DNA of 64,000 bases from Sipunculus nudus (lineage: Eukaryota > Annelida > Sipuncula > Golfingiida > Sipunculidae): assembly GCA_026874595.1 (NCBI GenBank), contig CM049306.1, forward strand, positions 31,770,019 to 31,834,018, given 5' to 3'. The translations under genes and the position numbers were made by a program. The stretch's first letter is position 1, and each line of letters opens with the position of its first letter. Under the pieces are notes generated by a model. It saw only the letters and a list, made by a program, of their open reading frames with translations, was not told where the DNA came from and searched no databases. This document shows positions 25,814 through 38,325 of this stretch, in pieces.

Positions 25814-25870
25814 CTTTCTCCAAACCTACACTTCGACTACAGACTAACACGGCTATACCACTAATCATAG

Positions 25871-25880
25871 TATATATATA

Positions 25881-25931
<51 letters not shown>

Positions 25932-25933
25932 AA
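25871..25933. repeat. (TA)n microsatellite
   Basis: Nearly pure TA with two TTTA interruptions. Confidence 0.85.
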
Positions 25934-26461
25934 TGGTATACAATGCTTAAGTTTTGTCTGGAGTTATTTGGTATAAAAATAATTTTAAAAAAAATGGGCT
26001 CAAATCGAAGATGTACATTCCGCTGCTGCATCTGACATACCCTGCATTTAATGACATAACCAATTAGATTTTATAAAATATAAGAATATTTCTATTCTTC
26101 ATTCTCCATTTCATAGTTTGCATTATATATAGATAGTACAAGCTGGGTGCTACTCATTGTCTACAGATTACTATTTTCATAAAAAAAGGATGTTGTACCA
26201 GTGATCTGGTTCGGACTGATGGAACAACCTATGTTGCCATTGTGCCATCACAAGTCATTTAAGGATAATGAAAAAAAGCGACAAGAATTCAACAATAACA
26301 AGCATTTAACTGTACCATTGTTATATTTAAAGGGACATAATCAGTATCAATATTATGCCTATTCTTTCTCAATATCAATTCAGTTTTGCTTTATACAAAA
26401 GTTTTCCAGCAAAACAATCCCAGCACACAATCTAAGTACCTCGCATACGGCTGTTTAACAC

Positions 26462-26548
26462 CTTGTTATGGCTCTGCGTGTTGGTAAACACAGTCCACGT
26501 GTGTCTGTTAACCATAACAAGACCGTGTGACCAGAGGTCCGAATATGA
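26462..26548 (-). repeat. Right arm of a long inverted repeat
   Basis: Reverse complement of the arm at 25323-25411, including GTAAACACAGTCCACGTGTG and the flanking TTGTTATGG word. Confidence 0.7.
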
Positions 26549-26549
26549 G

Positions 26550-29500
26550 CCGCAACACACGGTGTTTCAGCCAGCGGGAACATGTATTACATTTTTGGGC
26601 CAAGTCAGTCGGGCATCCGTGATTGACACGTGTTGTGGCTCCGCGATGCACACAGCCACACGTGCTGTGTTTATGTTGACACCTGTGATCGCGCCCGGTC
26701 CACTCGTTTACAGGAGTAAGCAAACGGTTTCAAGGCAATGTTTTTACAAGTACAGATTTAAATGAAAGAGATGAAGCTATTTTTCATGTTAATTCAACAT
26801 GCTTTATAGGTGAATGGGTCCATTTAAAATTTACCATTGGTTTTACCATAGTTTCTGTTAAGATTTGTCCGGTTTTTTTTTGTTATTGTACTGGTAAAAC
26901 CTGAATGCTTCGGTTTCATATTCCCATAAATGTATAAAAAAAAATTGGCCCATCAAACAAAATTATTTTAAAACAGACGTTCGGGGGGGGGATAAAGATG
27001 GGATAGAAGAACATCTGTAAACACGTACGATAACATAATGACTAATTATGACACTTTTTTATGATTTGATATTTAATTCCAAGTCTGTGTCCTTCAATAG
27101 GACTTTGCTAAAACTAATGAATTCTTCAGTAAAACATGCATTTCATTCAATATTAATTCTTCAGTAAAACATGCATTTCATTCAGTGTTAATTATCTGTC
27201 CTTTACATCTCTCATTCTACTGTAAATTTCTGTAAATATTTATCTGCTGTAAACTACCTGATGAGCATAGCTTACAAAAGATTATCAATGAACAGTGAAA
27301 TAACTGATGAAAATAGCTACTCCACAGAAGATATAATTGCTCCCAAAGGAATGCTATTGCCCGCACAAAGCTTAGGTTATATGATCAATGTTATTATTAT
27401 TATTGTTATTATTATTATAATTATTATTGTTATTATTATTTTGTTTCTTAATATGTACTTCATTTCACTGTGAATGGTGGACTTGGTAGCATTTCCTAAA
27501 ACTTTGGGTTGGGTTAGTGAGGATTTGGAACTAAATCCAGTCAAAGTTGTCCTTTTTGTCTGTTGTTTATTCCTCACAAAATATGTAAAAAATTAGTCAT
27601 CCGCCTAAAACTTTTATAAATTATTTCTTGGATCATGACCAAAGCATAAAAATACTCTTTTAACTATAGATCTTTAGATATACTTTGGATAAACTAACCG
27701 TAAGAGACGGGTTTCTATACCTTCACTATCAGCGTGCGGATAGTGATATTGGTGATGTAATAATCGAACAATAGGATGACTCAATGGCAAAATCATATTA
27801 AATGGAAGAATAACATAGCCATTTTCATATGTTATGTATAAATGAAGCAAATATTTAGTCACTGGTTAAAACCAGGGAAAGCGGAGCCATACTATATACG
27901 ATACAGGTTGCCTGAAATCAGCAAGTGGTCCGCCATATGTACATTGCACAAACTACCCCAGGATATCTCCTTGTCTCTATATGAATTTTATTTAATGAAT
28001 TTATCAATGGTATTTTGTATCAATATGGACAAACAACAGCTGATTAATTTTCCATGGTTAGTCTGATGGATCTTGATGCGGATCCATGTGTTGGCGGAGG
28101 TATGCGCTGTACGAGTGCTCTCTAATATTGGAATAAACGTCTTAACGCAGTCTTTGTGTGTCTAGTCTAAGTTATTGTGATGTAATATATCTTACTAACC
28201 ATTTTGAGGTGTTTTGATGCTAAATTTCCCTCTGCATTAATATTTTTATATATTGGTCCTCATTTTTTGCTCTAAAATCAAATTTGACCCGAAAAATGAC
28301 AAAACCACAATAGAAAAATAGGCACCATATTTTTTTGTAAAGGTTAAGGTCTAAGGATCACAAAAATGTAGGGTTTCCACTTTTTACAGGGAAAAATTAC
28401 TCGGTGACATATGCCCCCACACTACAAGGTTTATATTGACTGTCAATCAGTCGTGTCAGAGTTTAAAAACATAATCTAGGACCAGTAAGTATTAAAATGA
28501 CTGGAGAAAATGTTTGTGAAATTCGACGTATTATCATATTCTCAACAATACTAACTCAACTGCCTAATTTAATGGTTGGTACCAAGAGGAACTGTCATGG
28601 ATTAACTGGCACTCCAGGGCATGGGCTTCCTCGTTATGTTGCACAGTTTCGTGAAGTAAAGAGATCCCATTCTAACGATATATTGTCCATCTAATATATT
28701 GCTGCACCTAATCAATTCTTATCAAACCCTACATAGTGAACCACATGGAAGAAGAAATGCACGTCCATAAGAACCATATACAGTATTTACATCAATTTCG
28801 ATGGCTGGACAACCCGAAAAGCTTGCCATGGGCAGAAACATTATTTTTTGAATGTTGGGAAAAGGTCTTTGAAACATGTAAACGTGCCTTGGGTGCTAGT
28901 ATCCAGAAGTTTGGGAAGTCAGTATTAAACGTTTATCTTGCCATTTTCAAATTTATTATCTCAGGTGACTGTAAGTCTTCTGAAATATAGCTGTCACATA
29001 TTGTCCGTCCGTTAAGAACGCACACATCGTAATTGTTGATTGTAGAAACGTTTAACTTTTCACTGTGTGAGGTCCTTGAAATTTCTCTTTGGAAACCCTA
29101 AATTTATGTCACAAAAGCTCCACATTCTCAATAATAAATGCATGCATTGATTGTCATTAAAGACCATTTAGGAAAATAAATTTGAAAAGTCTGATATATC
29201 GAATTATAAAACCTACCTCCTACCTTGACCATTATTCCTGCTTTGCAAAGTCTATGTTCATATGTTTTTAAGACTGATGGCGATACTCGATGTTTTCTAT
29301 TTTTCACAAATCATTAATCAAGTCTAGGTTTATTATGGTTAGACACACACGTACACACACACATATATATAAGGGTTAACATTATGAGATAAAGCATGAC
29401 AATATCACGCCGCCGCCGGTCGAGACAGGGTCACTTGTACATATATATATGTGTGTGTGTGTATGTGTGTATGGGTGTTGCTTTGAGTAGTTTTTTTTTC

Positions 29501-31280
29501 TGGTTCTAGAATACATACTTGGTGTGTTTATAAGAAACGAAGTGTTGACCGACCGTAATACCAGAAATATTAACTCTGTCTAATCAAAACCTTGCTTTAA
29601 ACATCACAGTTGGAATGCAAAATGATAATTGATTACCCGTATCAAATTTATACAAAAATATTTATTATCTAACATCTTCAGATTGACGCAGATTCTCTAA
29701 AGTCTACCGCCGACTGTTTGCAGAACCAAGCCTTACAACTTGAGTCGAGTGCCAACTGAAGTCAGCCAAGTTTTGTTCAGGAAAGCCACAACTGGGTAGC
29801 TGACACTGCTCTGGGTTTAATGAATAAATAGCCGAATTATAGGGAAAACCTGTTTTCATTCTTTTCACTTCTTAATGTTAGCGTTTGTAACCATGGGTGT
29901 CATGGCATTAATCTACATTTGAAAACAGAACTCCTAATAATTGACATGTAAGGTGCTCGGAAGTGACGGGCCCGGTGATACGTAATACATTTGCTACAAG
30001 ATTAATCAGGCCGTGTACTGTTTTGTAAGTTTACTTACAGATATTCCGTTAGTGAGATTACGTTTTAGAATCAATCAATGGGGCGCATATACGCGTTTAT
30101 AATGCAAGGCAGCATTTCCAATCTCCACGACCACTCGAGACCACCGAATCTACAACCAAACGTGAATTGTTAAAAGGTTAAATATCAACCACAGTATTTT
30201 TTCCACGTGTCCTCATGACCAGTGTATCAGATATGATACAATAAACCTAAACTCAAAACATGTAATCGCCATCCCAATCAAATGTGGAAAAGACATGTTC
30301 CATCTGATGCTTGGCTTTTTTGCCTAATCCTTACCCACCTTGTTTCAAACACACATATATAATTTTAAGGGGGAACATGACACTTTAAACTACTAATGGA
30401 ATTTCGTAGATATTTTGCACATGATGTCAACAAGGCATACTTTGTAAAATTATGAAATAAAATTTGGGGGTCAGTGTGCTAAATTTTGCAGTATATGAAT
30501 TTGAAAATAGACATTTGTGGTGGTTTTTTATATGATATTATAACTAAGGGGGAAACAAAGTTACATATTTTAAAAAACTGACCAATGGAGTTTTCATAAT
30601 ATTCTTAATAAACATGCAGGATTATATAACAATCATATTTAAGACAAAAATGTGTATGTCAATGGGTTAAATTTTAAAATATTAGGCCAAGATATGAAAA
30701 TTTTGGACATTATAATTTAGAAAATCCCCCAAAGGTGGCGCTGGGTGTTGTGAGACAGAGAGTAAGTCCACACATAAATGGCTTCTTGCGTCAACAATAT
30801 ATTATGTGCGCAGCTTTTAAGGTGCCCATATAAATATAAATATCAGCACTAAAAAATAATTATCCCTTCAGAATTACACCATCAGTGTCATTCACAATGA
30901 TCTGTTGCTATTTATGCTCTTTTTTGTCATCTACTTGCAACTGTCAAAACTGATAGTTAACAAGATTCCTGCACTAGAGCCTCGTCAGGTGAAATTCTGT
31001 TCGAAAATTTCTATGTTAAAATTTGGTACTATTTAAAAAATAATTATTGTTCATCCTAGTTACTTTTCTCAAATGATGCCCTCAAGCAATGACGTTTTCA
31101 TGACAACAAAAGTCACAAACGGCAAAATATGACAATATAATTAAACCAGATAATTTTAGTTTGCAGTGTCATCACTAGGGGGTGCCAGTAAAGTGTCAAG
31201 TTCCCCTATAATATTATAAAAAAAATTGCTATACCTGGATCGACTGGATGCCTGGATTGAATCACAAACATATGTACTAA
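26550..31280. other. Long unassigned AT-rich stretch with microsatellites
   Basis: No gene recognised. It contains a 35-bp unit duplicated in tandem (27119-27188, AATTCTTCAGTAAAACATGC), a (TTA)n/(TTG) tract at 27388-27441, and CA/TA and TA/TG tracts facing each other around 29341-29473. Two weakly similar ~185-bp blocks begin with AAGGGGGAA (about 30367 and 30547). A frame at 28736-28990 is followed by a donor-like CAG|GTGACT but matches no family known to me. Confidence 0.4.
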
Positions 31281-31289
31281 TTCTGAACA

Positions 31290-31380
31290 ATCTCATGGTA
31301 CCTAGAGATCTCGGACCTTTCCGATCTCGGCCCATACGAAGTTGGACCACTTCAGATCGGACCACCACGATCTCGGTTCA
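31290..31380 (+). repeat. Short degenerate repeats of a GATCTCGGACC-type word
   Basis: GATCTCGGACC, GATCTCGGCCC, AGATCGGACC and CGATCTCGG follow one another within 90 bp. The same word in reverse complement (GGTCCGAGATGG, GATCCGAGATCG) recurs at 32520-32670. Confidence 0.55.
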
Positions 31381-31900
31381 TATCTTTCAAATAAGGCTGT
31401 CTGCTTATCCCTTACTGGAATACGCGAATTTTCCTTAATAATACACACTGGGAATACTAACCTGAGATGACTCACACTTCCAAATAAATGTAATATTCAT
31501 GCGAGGGAGACTTTGTTAAAACATCCAATGGGAACAAGTAATAGTCCTACTGGTTCGTTATGTGTCAGCTAAAAAAAAACTTATTTTAACTCCCGCATGC
31601 ATACACTTCACATACTATATATGCCTTTATGCAGATGTAAGTTTGTATGTTCAATGGTAAAAACCAATTTGGAAATGTTTATCAATGTAATATTTTTACA
31701 ATTAAGAGCATCAATAACATATCAATATCAATTAAAATCATCAACAACAAAAAATTACTGAGCTAGGTATAATTGAGCATTAAATTATTCAAAACAAAGT
31801 ATTAGAACAGGAATCTTGTGATCATATATATCAAAATCCCTAGAAGAGCTGTAGATATTATTACAAGCTCGGTTACAGGAAGATATAAAAAAATGAAAAA

Positions 31901-31902
<2 letters not shown>

Positions 31903-31955
<53 letters not shown>
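31903..31955. repeat. (TA)n microsatellite
   Basis: About 53 bp of uninterrupted TA. Confidence 0.9.
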
Positions 31956-31956
<1 letters not shown>

Positions 31957-32318
31957 CTAAAATCAAAACTAGAATTTTTCGATAATATTATGGGTCGTAT
32001 TTTCGCCTTTCGCTTGTCTTAGGCAAATAATTTCACAGAAAGGCATTTTGTACCAAGCTCTACATTTCGTTCAAATTCAAATAAATATGACATTTCTTAA
32101 CTTTTAAGGAGGGGCAATTTTTTCTGCTGGAAAGGCTAGACTAATACGTACATATTTTTATTGGAATCGGCAATATATCAAAATTAAAATTAATCCATAA
32201 ATATGGCCAGCCAGTCTTAATGATTCGTTAGTTGAGGGTTCGTCTCAATGGTTCTTCAGTTGAGGGTTCGAAGCATTTGACTCCCTCCCCCGGGTTTTTC
32301 TTTCCTTCTTTTTCTCTT

Positions 32319-32321
<3 letters not shown>

Positions 32322-32352
<31 letters not shown>
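32322..32352. repeat. (TC)n microsatellite
   Basis: An uninterrupted CT tract inside a longer pyrimidine-rich strand (32280-32415). Confidence 0.85.
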
Positions 32353-32354
<2 letters not shown>

Positions 32355-32519
32355 CTTCTCTCCTTTTTGTCTTTATTTCATGCCCCCTTTTCTTCGGTTA
32401 TTTTTCTCTCACCTTTTTTTTTAATTGATTGTTTTGTGTGGGAGTAAGCAAGGATTTGTGTTCAAACAATTTCTCAAATGGTTTGTAGACAACACATATA
32501 TTTATTAACAATGATTATC

Positions 32520-32670
32520 ATTAGTCCGAACAAGGTCTGAAGCAGACCGTAGTTTTGGTCCGAGATGGTAAGGAATGTGATCCGAGATCGTCGACCCGGA
32601 TGTCCGAGTTTGCAGTAAGTGGTCCGACTTTGTGTTGGCAGATATCGCAAAGGTCCGAGGTCTCCAGAAA
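32520..32670 (-). repeat. Degenerate GTCCGAGATCG-type repeats, inverted relative to 31290-31380
   Basis: GGTCCGAGATGG, GATCCGAGATCG, GTCCGAGTTTGC, GGTCCGACTTTG and GGTCCGAGGTC occur within 150 bp. Confidence 0.55.
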
Positions 32671-32679
32671 GCCAAACTC

Positions 32680-33390
32680 ATATGACTGCCTGTCGCATAA
32701 AGGTCGGGATTCAGCCCCATGTGCTGCCATCTAATGACACATATCACAACTAACTCTTTCGCACCGAACTGTAAATATCTAATCGTCATCCTTAGTACAT
32801 TCAGAGAGATTCTCAACAGGTCTGAAAGGGTATTAAGGAAGGAAACTAGGAAGTCATTTGCTGCAAAAAGAACAATGAAACAATTGTCGTTGTGACAATA
32901 AATGCCTGACCCAGTTCAAAAGAGACCTCGGATCCATGCAAAACGTTCACCTTCCGCTTATGTCAGGAAACGGAAAAAGTTTGTAAGCTTTTACCACTGT
33001 GTTTATCCTGTGGTTGTTTGGTAAAGGTGTTTACCATAATTAAAGACCTGAACAGTGGTCGAGGGACAGTTTGTCATTGTTTTATTGTTAATTTAATGTA
33101 ATACATATCGATCAGTAATATCTCCAGTCAAACCACGGCTTTGGTCGGATCCGGGGTTTGTGCATAGCATGAATATGACAGCGCATATAGTGTTCCGTGA
33201 CCGTGGGCTCTTCTGCACGTAAAGCTGCATTCTAAACGTGTAACGAATGATATACAGAATGTACCTTTCTTGTGTTATATTAAATATGTTACTGATTGGC
33301 CATGCTGACTTCATTTACTAATCCAATGCATTTGCAGTGCAATAACATATTGCTACATATCAGTAATGATATAGAAGTACTTCCTATGAC
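32680..33390. other. Unassigned stretch
   Basis: No gene or repeat family recognised. Confidence 0.4.
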
Positions 33391-33399
33391 CCCTGGTGA

Positions 33400-34150
33400 G
33401 GGCTCAGGTCAGTGATGACGTTTTGTCGTACTTCAGCAAACCGACAACCAGAGAAGATGGTCGCTTAAGGCATCCATATCTTCAGGCTCCCACCTGAAGC
33501 CCCAGGAACGAATGCCAACAGCTAGCGCACTATTGAGTAGCTACCTGGATATTCTCTCAACATTCATTCTATTGAACATATACGTAACCGACGCAGGCAG
33601 GGTTCTGATTGGATGCTGGCACAGGTCCTGCACTCCTGGACATCATTATTTGGGATTCGGTATTCCTAGTGGACGTGATGTATTGACCAAAACCAGCGTA
33701 GGTACACGTGGAAGCTTTTCAGTATATTGCATTAAAATCACCCAAGAGGAAAAGAGACTCGGCCCTAGAGACTTGGGATTTTTTTTTGTTCTGTTTAGTG
33801 TATCATGGGACTGAATGTTAGCCTCTGTCAAAAGGTTGAAGGTAGGAGCGTAGGCATATACAATATTTGTATACTCAGCAGTGGAAGACAGGCGTAGGGT
33901 GGATATGCACTCAACCCTTAAACTCCAATATGCTGCTTATCATCAATAGTATTTCCAGAAAAAAATGAGCTGTGCATCTCTTTTATCAATGGTCAGAAAG
34001 TCTTGTTTCGTGTAGAAAAGTTCTGTTGATGTAATACTATGTCCAGTTTGGTCACTTCAATGCAATCCAGGGTAGTTATTTCCCATTGCATCAATACTTG
34101 TCCAAACCTGTTAAAGTTCCGGGATCAAATTCCTTACATTTAAGGTAACA
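33400..34150 (-). pseudogene. Decayed non-LTR retrotransposon endonuclease (APE-type) domain
   Basis: On the minus strand, peptide blocks typical of LINE apurinic-like endonucleases appear in order but in shifting frames with stops: LNVRNLI at about 34115-34140, TNIVYAYAPTFN at about 33835-33880, and SLFLLGDFNAI at 33725-33757 (the conserved GDFNA catalytic block), then a short SDHLL-like block at about 33440. Known: in these elements the endonuclease nicks target DNA ahead of the reverse transcriptase. Here it is broken, with no intact frame and no reverse transcriptase after it. Clade not assignable. Confidence 0.6.
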
Positions 34151-34739
34151 GGTGTTATGGTGTGTGATGCAGCAAACTCTTGATTTTGTTTTCTATAGTG
34201 TGTTACAGGTGCTCTTATTATTGTGTGCACAGGTCTTACAGATGTCTTTTTTTTTGTCACATGGGCGTAACTCGTGTGGTGGCGCCCGTGTCTGGCCGCG
34301 TATTGCATTCTCAGTTTAATCCTACGCTCTTTACACAGCGCTTTAACTATAGGCCTACTTCCTATATCGTAAGCGCTGTTTGTTATGCCTCGTATCCTGA
34401 ATTGCAACACCAGAGGCGAGCACTGTATTTTTGTCCAATCAGATGAGACCTTGTGCTGGAAGAAAGAGCCAAGCGAGGAATACACGGAGCAAATCATGTT
34501 CATTTCGTTTTGAGTGACAGCTCATCGCCCCGGTAACCGTCTGAACAGGCCACAGGCTCAGAGAGAATTGCCCCAGATGTGGTCTGCTTAGGGCCTTCAA
34601 ACGAAACATAACAACAAAAGCTGCGTGCACACCTCGCTTGCTGGTTTCAGTTCTGCAGACAACAGATACATGTCTACGCTAACACAGTCATAATGTCATA
34701 ATCGTATCGGTCGATGATGCGAGAATACAGCGGGAGCAA

Positions 34740-35680
34740 TTAAAATTCGACCGTAAACTGATATAAAGCGGCGCTTGAAGCGCAGCTATGGGCGGAGCCA
34801 GGATGCCTGTCGAGTGTTTGTTTATTGGCATCTGGTTGGCTGTTTGTCACATCATACGCGCGTTTTTTTTTCAGCGGACAACGAACCGCCATCTGGTGTC
34901 TAAATATATCATAAACAGTCAAAGCTGTCAGCGTGAAAATCAGTTGCTTCTTTAGAAGCGCAAAATTTCCGCTGCCTCGGGAGCGTAGTTGAATCCGTAC
35001 TGGTTGAACTCTCGTTGTCATGCTAGCTTGAGGCTCTCTCGCCTGGCCGAGCCGGGTCGGGCTCACGTGTGGACCCTGGTATGTAGAGACACAGCGATGT
35101 TCTTCTAGATGATTCCTGTAACGCGTGTCTACTGTGTATTATGTTAGATCCTTTAGACTGTGCGAGAAGTGGAAAGTTCTCGGCTTGGGGCGAGTAGTTA
35201 TAAATAGGGGGCTGTGTTTTAGAGCCGAGAGAGAGGTGAGAGAATTTTCCAGCGGACACAGACGTGTGTATGTCAGTGGGATCTGTCCGATTATCCAGTA
35301 ATTTCAGGGATTCTACTCTTACTAACTGTATATAATTTAATGCTGCCTGCCTCAAGTTTACTTTCTGGATTGTTACAAGAGCTTTACATTGGACTGTTAT
35401 TCTCCGGGAGAGTTTGTGTGGACTTTTCATCCGGCATATACATTTAAAGGGTCTTATCGTTATGACAGTGTTGGTATCCAGGTACTGTGCACTTTTTATA
35501 TTTTACTATGTGATTGTATTGATTTGCTGTTATACTCTGTCATTGTATTGATTTAGTGTATTATAATGTTAGGGTTGTTTTAAGAATAAATTATGGTTAT
35601 TTGTTAAAAAAAACCCATTAACTTCTTTATACAATCCCCTAGACATTTCACGCTGCCTAGTGTTACAGAATCTGATTTTT
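34740..35680 (+). promoter_or_regulatory. CpG-containing, TATA-bearing block; LTR-like or promoter-like
   Basis: This is richer in GC and CpG than its surroundings (GGGCGGAGCC at about 34792, CTCGCCTGGCCGAGCCGGG at about 35038). A strong TATAAATA at 35199-35206 is followed by GGGGGC, an AATAAA at about 35586 and a terminal GTTACA at about 35664. This order (TATA, then polyadenylation signal about 390 bp later) fits a solo LTR, with a TGT start near 35136. No convincing target duplication or primer-binding site was found, so a cellular promoter/first exon is an alternative. Open frames on the minus strand (34740-35430) are not recognised. Confidence 0.4.
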
Positions 35681-35869
35681 TTTATCTCCTTGACAAAATT
35701 TATGTTCAGCGCGCATACGTGATCTGTTGATATTAGGTTCCGTAGTGCAAAAGATCGCATTTTTCGAGAGGGCATCTGTAAAACCACAACACACCTGTTA
35801 AAGTAGGTACACCATGGCCAAAAAAATAATCGATCTAAATAAAAGATTGCATGGAGTTGTTTCCGATCA

Positions 35870-36507
35870 AGATGAAGGGATCGTCCCCGATGAAATGTTT
35901 GGCGTAAAATGCATCTGCAAAGTTTTTTTAATGTAGTAGGTCCTGTGACATTTACCTTTAATCTCATGACCCGAAAATACTTTAGTGGTGTCCGTGCCAT
36001 ATATAAGTAAGGTTTGAAACCAATATTTTAATTCAACTTGAAGCTATCATTTGGAAACAGATATGTGGACAGATGACTCCTGTGACCTTGACCTTTTACC
36101 TTGTGACCCCAAAATCCATAAGTTTCTTCCACTATTGGCAGATGAGCAGTATCTGGAAGATGGAAGGTTTTGGATGAAAAGTTTGGCTTAAAATGCATCC
36201 ACAATCTTTATAAAGAAGTGAGTCCTGTGAACTTGACCTTTGACCTCATAATAACCAAAATAAAATAGGTCCTTACTTTATTGCTGGGCAATGTATAAGA
36301 CAGGTTTGAAACCAACATGTCAATCCAAAACTGAAGTTATCAGTTATCATCCAGAAACAGTTATATATACAGATGAGCCCTCTGACCTTGACCTCTGACC
36401 CAAAAATCAAACAGGTTAATTCTTCCTTATCGGCAGGTCAGGTATATGTGCTAGATAAAAAGGTTTGGGACGGACATCAAGAAAGACGAACAAAAGGACA
36501 GACAGGG
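35870..36507 (+). repeat. Satellite-bearing element, family B, copy 2 (left part)
   Basis: ~137-bp half-monomers with CTGTGACCTTGACCTTT at about 36080, CTTGACCTTTGACCTC at about 36232 and CTTGACCTCTGACCC at about 36387, as in 6290-7530. It is broken at GACAGGG (36507) by the 36508-38325 insertion and resumes at 38326. Confidence 0.75.
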
Positions 36508-36586
36508 CAGGGGCGTAGCCAAGGGGGGGCCGCAGGGGGCTGGTATCCAGTACTCGCCGTCCTTTCGGAATTTCACTTAATTTAAT

Positions 36587-36593
<7 letters not shown>

Positions 36594-36648
<55 letters not shown>
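36594..36648. repeat. (TA)n microsatellite
   Basis: About 55 bp of TA just inside the left end of the transposon. Confidence 0.9.
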
Positions 36649-36651
<3 letters not shown>

Positions 36652-36855
36652 TTAAATCAGTGGCGGATAAATATATGCTATCAGTGGCGGATCCAGAGGG
36701 GGCGCCTTCGGCGCGCGGCCCCCCGTTGAGCTGCAAAATTTCTCATTTTATCATATTTCCGATTTTAGTGATTAAGTTTCGTTTTTCATGTTTCTTATGA
36801 TTAAAAAGGAATTAGACTTTATTTAAGTTATCTGCAGTTACAATTACTTTCAAAT

Positions 36856-37702
36856 TTATAAACTGAGTATAAGGATATTTATTAACAGCTGCAGAACAAC
36901 TGCAGATCGATCGAGCACCGGGCCCTGGTTGGGGTCGACCGTGAACAATCTTACGGCTCCTCTGGTGATACCGGTACTCAAACTCGCAATCTGTGTTAAA
37001 CTCTTTTTTTTATTATGAAAATAATATGTTATGAAAAATAATATTTTATGTAGAAAAGGGTTTAATGTAAGTTTTCTATGTAATATATAATATTGGAACA
37101 TTCGTAATTCTGATGATATTGTGGTTTTATAAAGTTTGGAGAAACCCTGGTAGACATTGTTTTCCAAGATGTTTAATTCGTCTGACCATTTTTTATTGCT
37201 TTTTCAGGTTTAACTATTTGCTTGTTAACAGTACTATTGTATATCTGTTTTGTATTTTCTTTGTTTAGAAATTCTTTTAAATTAATGTCTAATTCTATTA
37301 GTGCTAGCATAGCTTTATCATACCCTCGGATAATTAATTTCCACTTGTTTGGTATTGCTTTTAGTAAACTAGCATAACTGAGAAAATCAAGTTTACATCT
37401 GTATTTATTACATATTTCTTTATAACTCATGAACTGTATTTTTGTTTGTTTTAACAGATCTTTAATGTATAAAATGTATAAAATTTATACAGATTTTTAT
37501 ATAGTAACGTTTTGTTTTGTACTTTTATATGAGAATTAAACCAAATACATTGCGACAAGATATCTTCATATAAATCTGGGTTATAATAATTATAGCCACA
37601 CCAATAATTCAATATTTCCCCCCAGAAAGGTGCATTACAAGTCATTATGTCTTTAACATCTTCACATGCTAAGTCGAGACCACGGAACCCGGCAAAATGC
37701 AA
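36856..37702 (-). pseudogene. Non-LTR retrotransposon ORF2 C-terminal remnant
   Basis: Three minus-strand frames in consecutive order carry blocks typical of the region after the LINE reverse-transcriptase core: NYYNPDLYEDILSQCIWFNS (about 37530-37605), KLDFLSYASLLKAIPNKWKL (about 37335-37395) and LRMFQYYILHRKLTLNPFL (about 37055-37110). They are separated by stops and frame changes. It lies inside the nested transposon, so it was probably captured or inserted there. Clade uncertain; the FQ-LHR motif is common in L1/Tx1-like elements. Confidence 0.65.
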
Positions 37703-38157
37703 AGTTTAACATAATAATTCAGTTTATCAGTTATTTCACCATGTGAATTACATTTAAAAGATAATATTTTGATAGTTACAAATGTGATTGCGCTCTTGCG
37801 CCATTGACTCGTTGTGAAAGCGATTGAAATTTTATATCCTAATTTTCAAGAAATATAAATATTAATTATTGAACCTCTCAACCGTTTGACTACATAACGC
37901 AATGACATAAGGGAACAGTTTTTCAGGAACAGGAAATCCTTATTTTTTTGTGAAAATTGCCTCAAAATGTCCTCTTTACATTGTATATTCAAAAATTTCC
38001 CAATATGTGAGGGGGAAACCCCCTCCCATACCCTCTCCATGTACCTGTAACTAACCTTAATTACACCATGGTTCATAATTGAAATTAAAAAAAAATACAC
38101 GAAAATATATAAAATATTGTTAAAATTTATAATAATAACAATAATAATAATAATAGT

Positions 38158-38161
<4 letters not shown>

Positions 38162-38205
<44 letters not shown>
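38162..38205. repeat. (TA)n microsatellite followed by a short CA run
   Basis: Near the right end of the transposon. Preceded by (TAA)n-like sequence (38130-38160). Confidence 0.9.
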
Positions 38206-38213
<8 letters not shown>

Positions 38214-38325
38214 TTGTAAATCACCGTTTTCCAATTGCCCATACATGCAAATTAGCGCCCCCGTTTTTCTTGATCCGCCACTGATGATGGCCCCCTCCCC
38301 TCCCTCAATCCTGGCTACGCCCCTG

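Larger units (their letters stand above)
36682..38283. mobile_element. Inner TIR element nested in the 36508-38325 transposon
   Basis: CAGTGGCGGATCCAG at 36682 and its inverse TTGATCCGCCACTG ending at 38283 form hAT-style ends. A second partial left end (CAGTGGCGGAT) sits at 36658. No matching 8-bp target duplication was found, so the exact boundary is uncertain. Confidence 0.55.
36508..38325. mobile_element. 1.8-kb TIR DNA transposon insertion with CAGGG target duplication
   Basis: The ends are CAGGGGCGTAGCCA and its inverse TGGCTACGCCCCTG. CAGGG is repeated directly at 36503-36507 and 38326-38330. Removing the element and one CAGGG restores GACAGGG-TGATAACTAG, which lines up with the uninterrupted family copy at about 6903 (GACAAGG-TGATTACTA). 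The termini are hAT-like (CAGGGGCG), but hAT usually makes 8-bp duplications, so the superfamily is left open. No transposase frame. The interior is itself composite. Confidence 0.85.

Noticed and set aside
28736-28990. 84-codon frame ending near a donor-like CAG|GTGACT
   Set aside because: The residue pattern is mildly protein-like, but there is no acceptor of quality and no recognised family.
34111-34503. 130-codon minus-strand frame as an independent gene
   Set aside because: Its end merges with the LINE endonuclease start (LNVRNLI), so it is more likely retroelement leader sequence.
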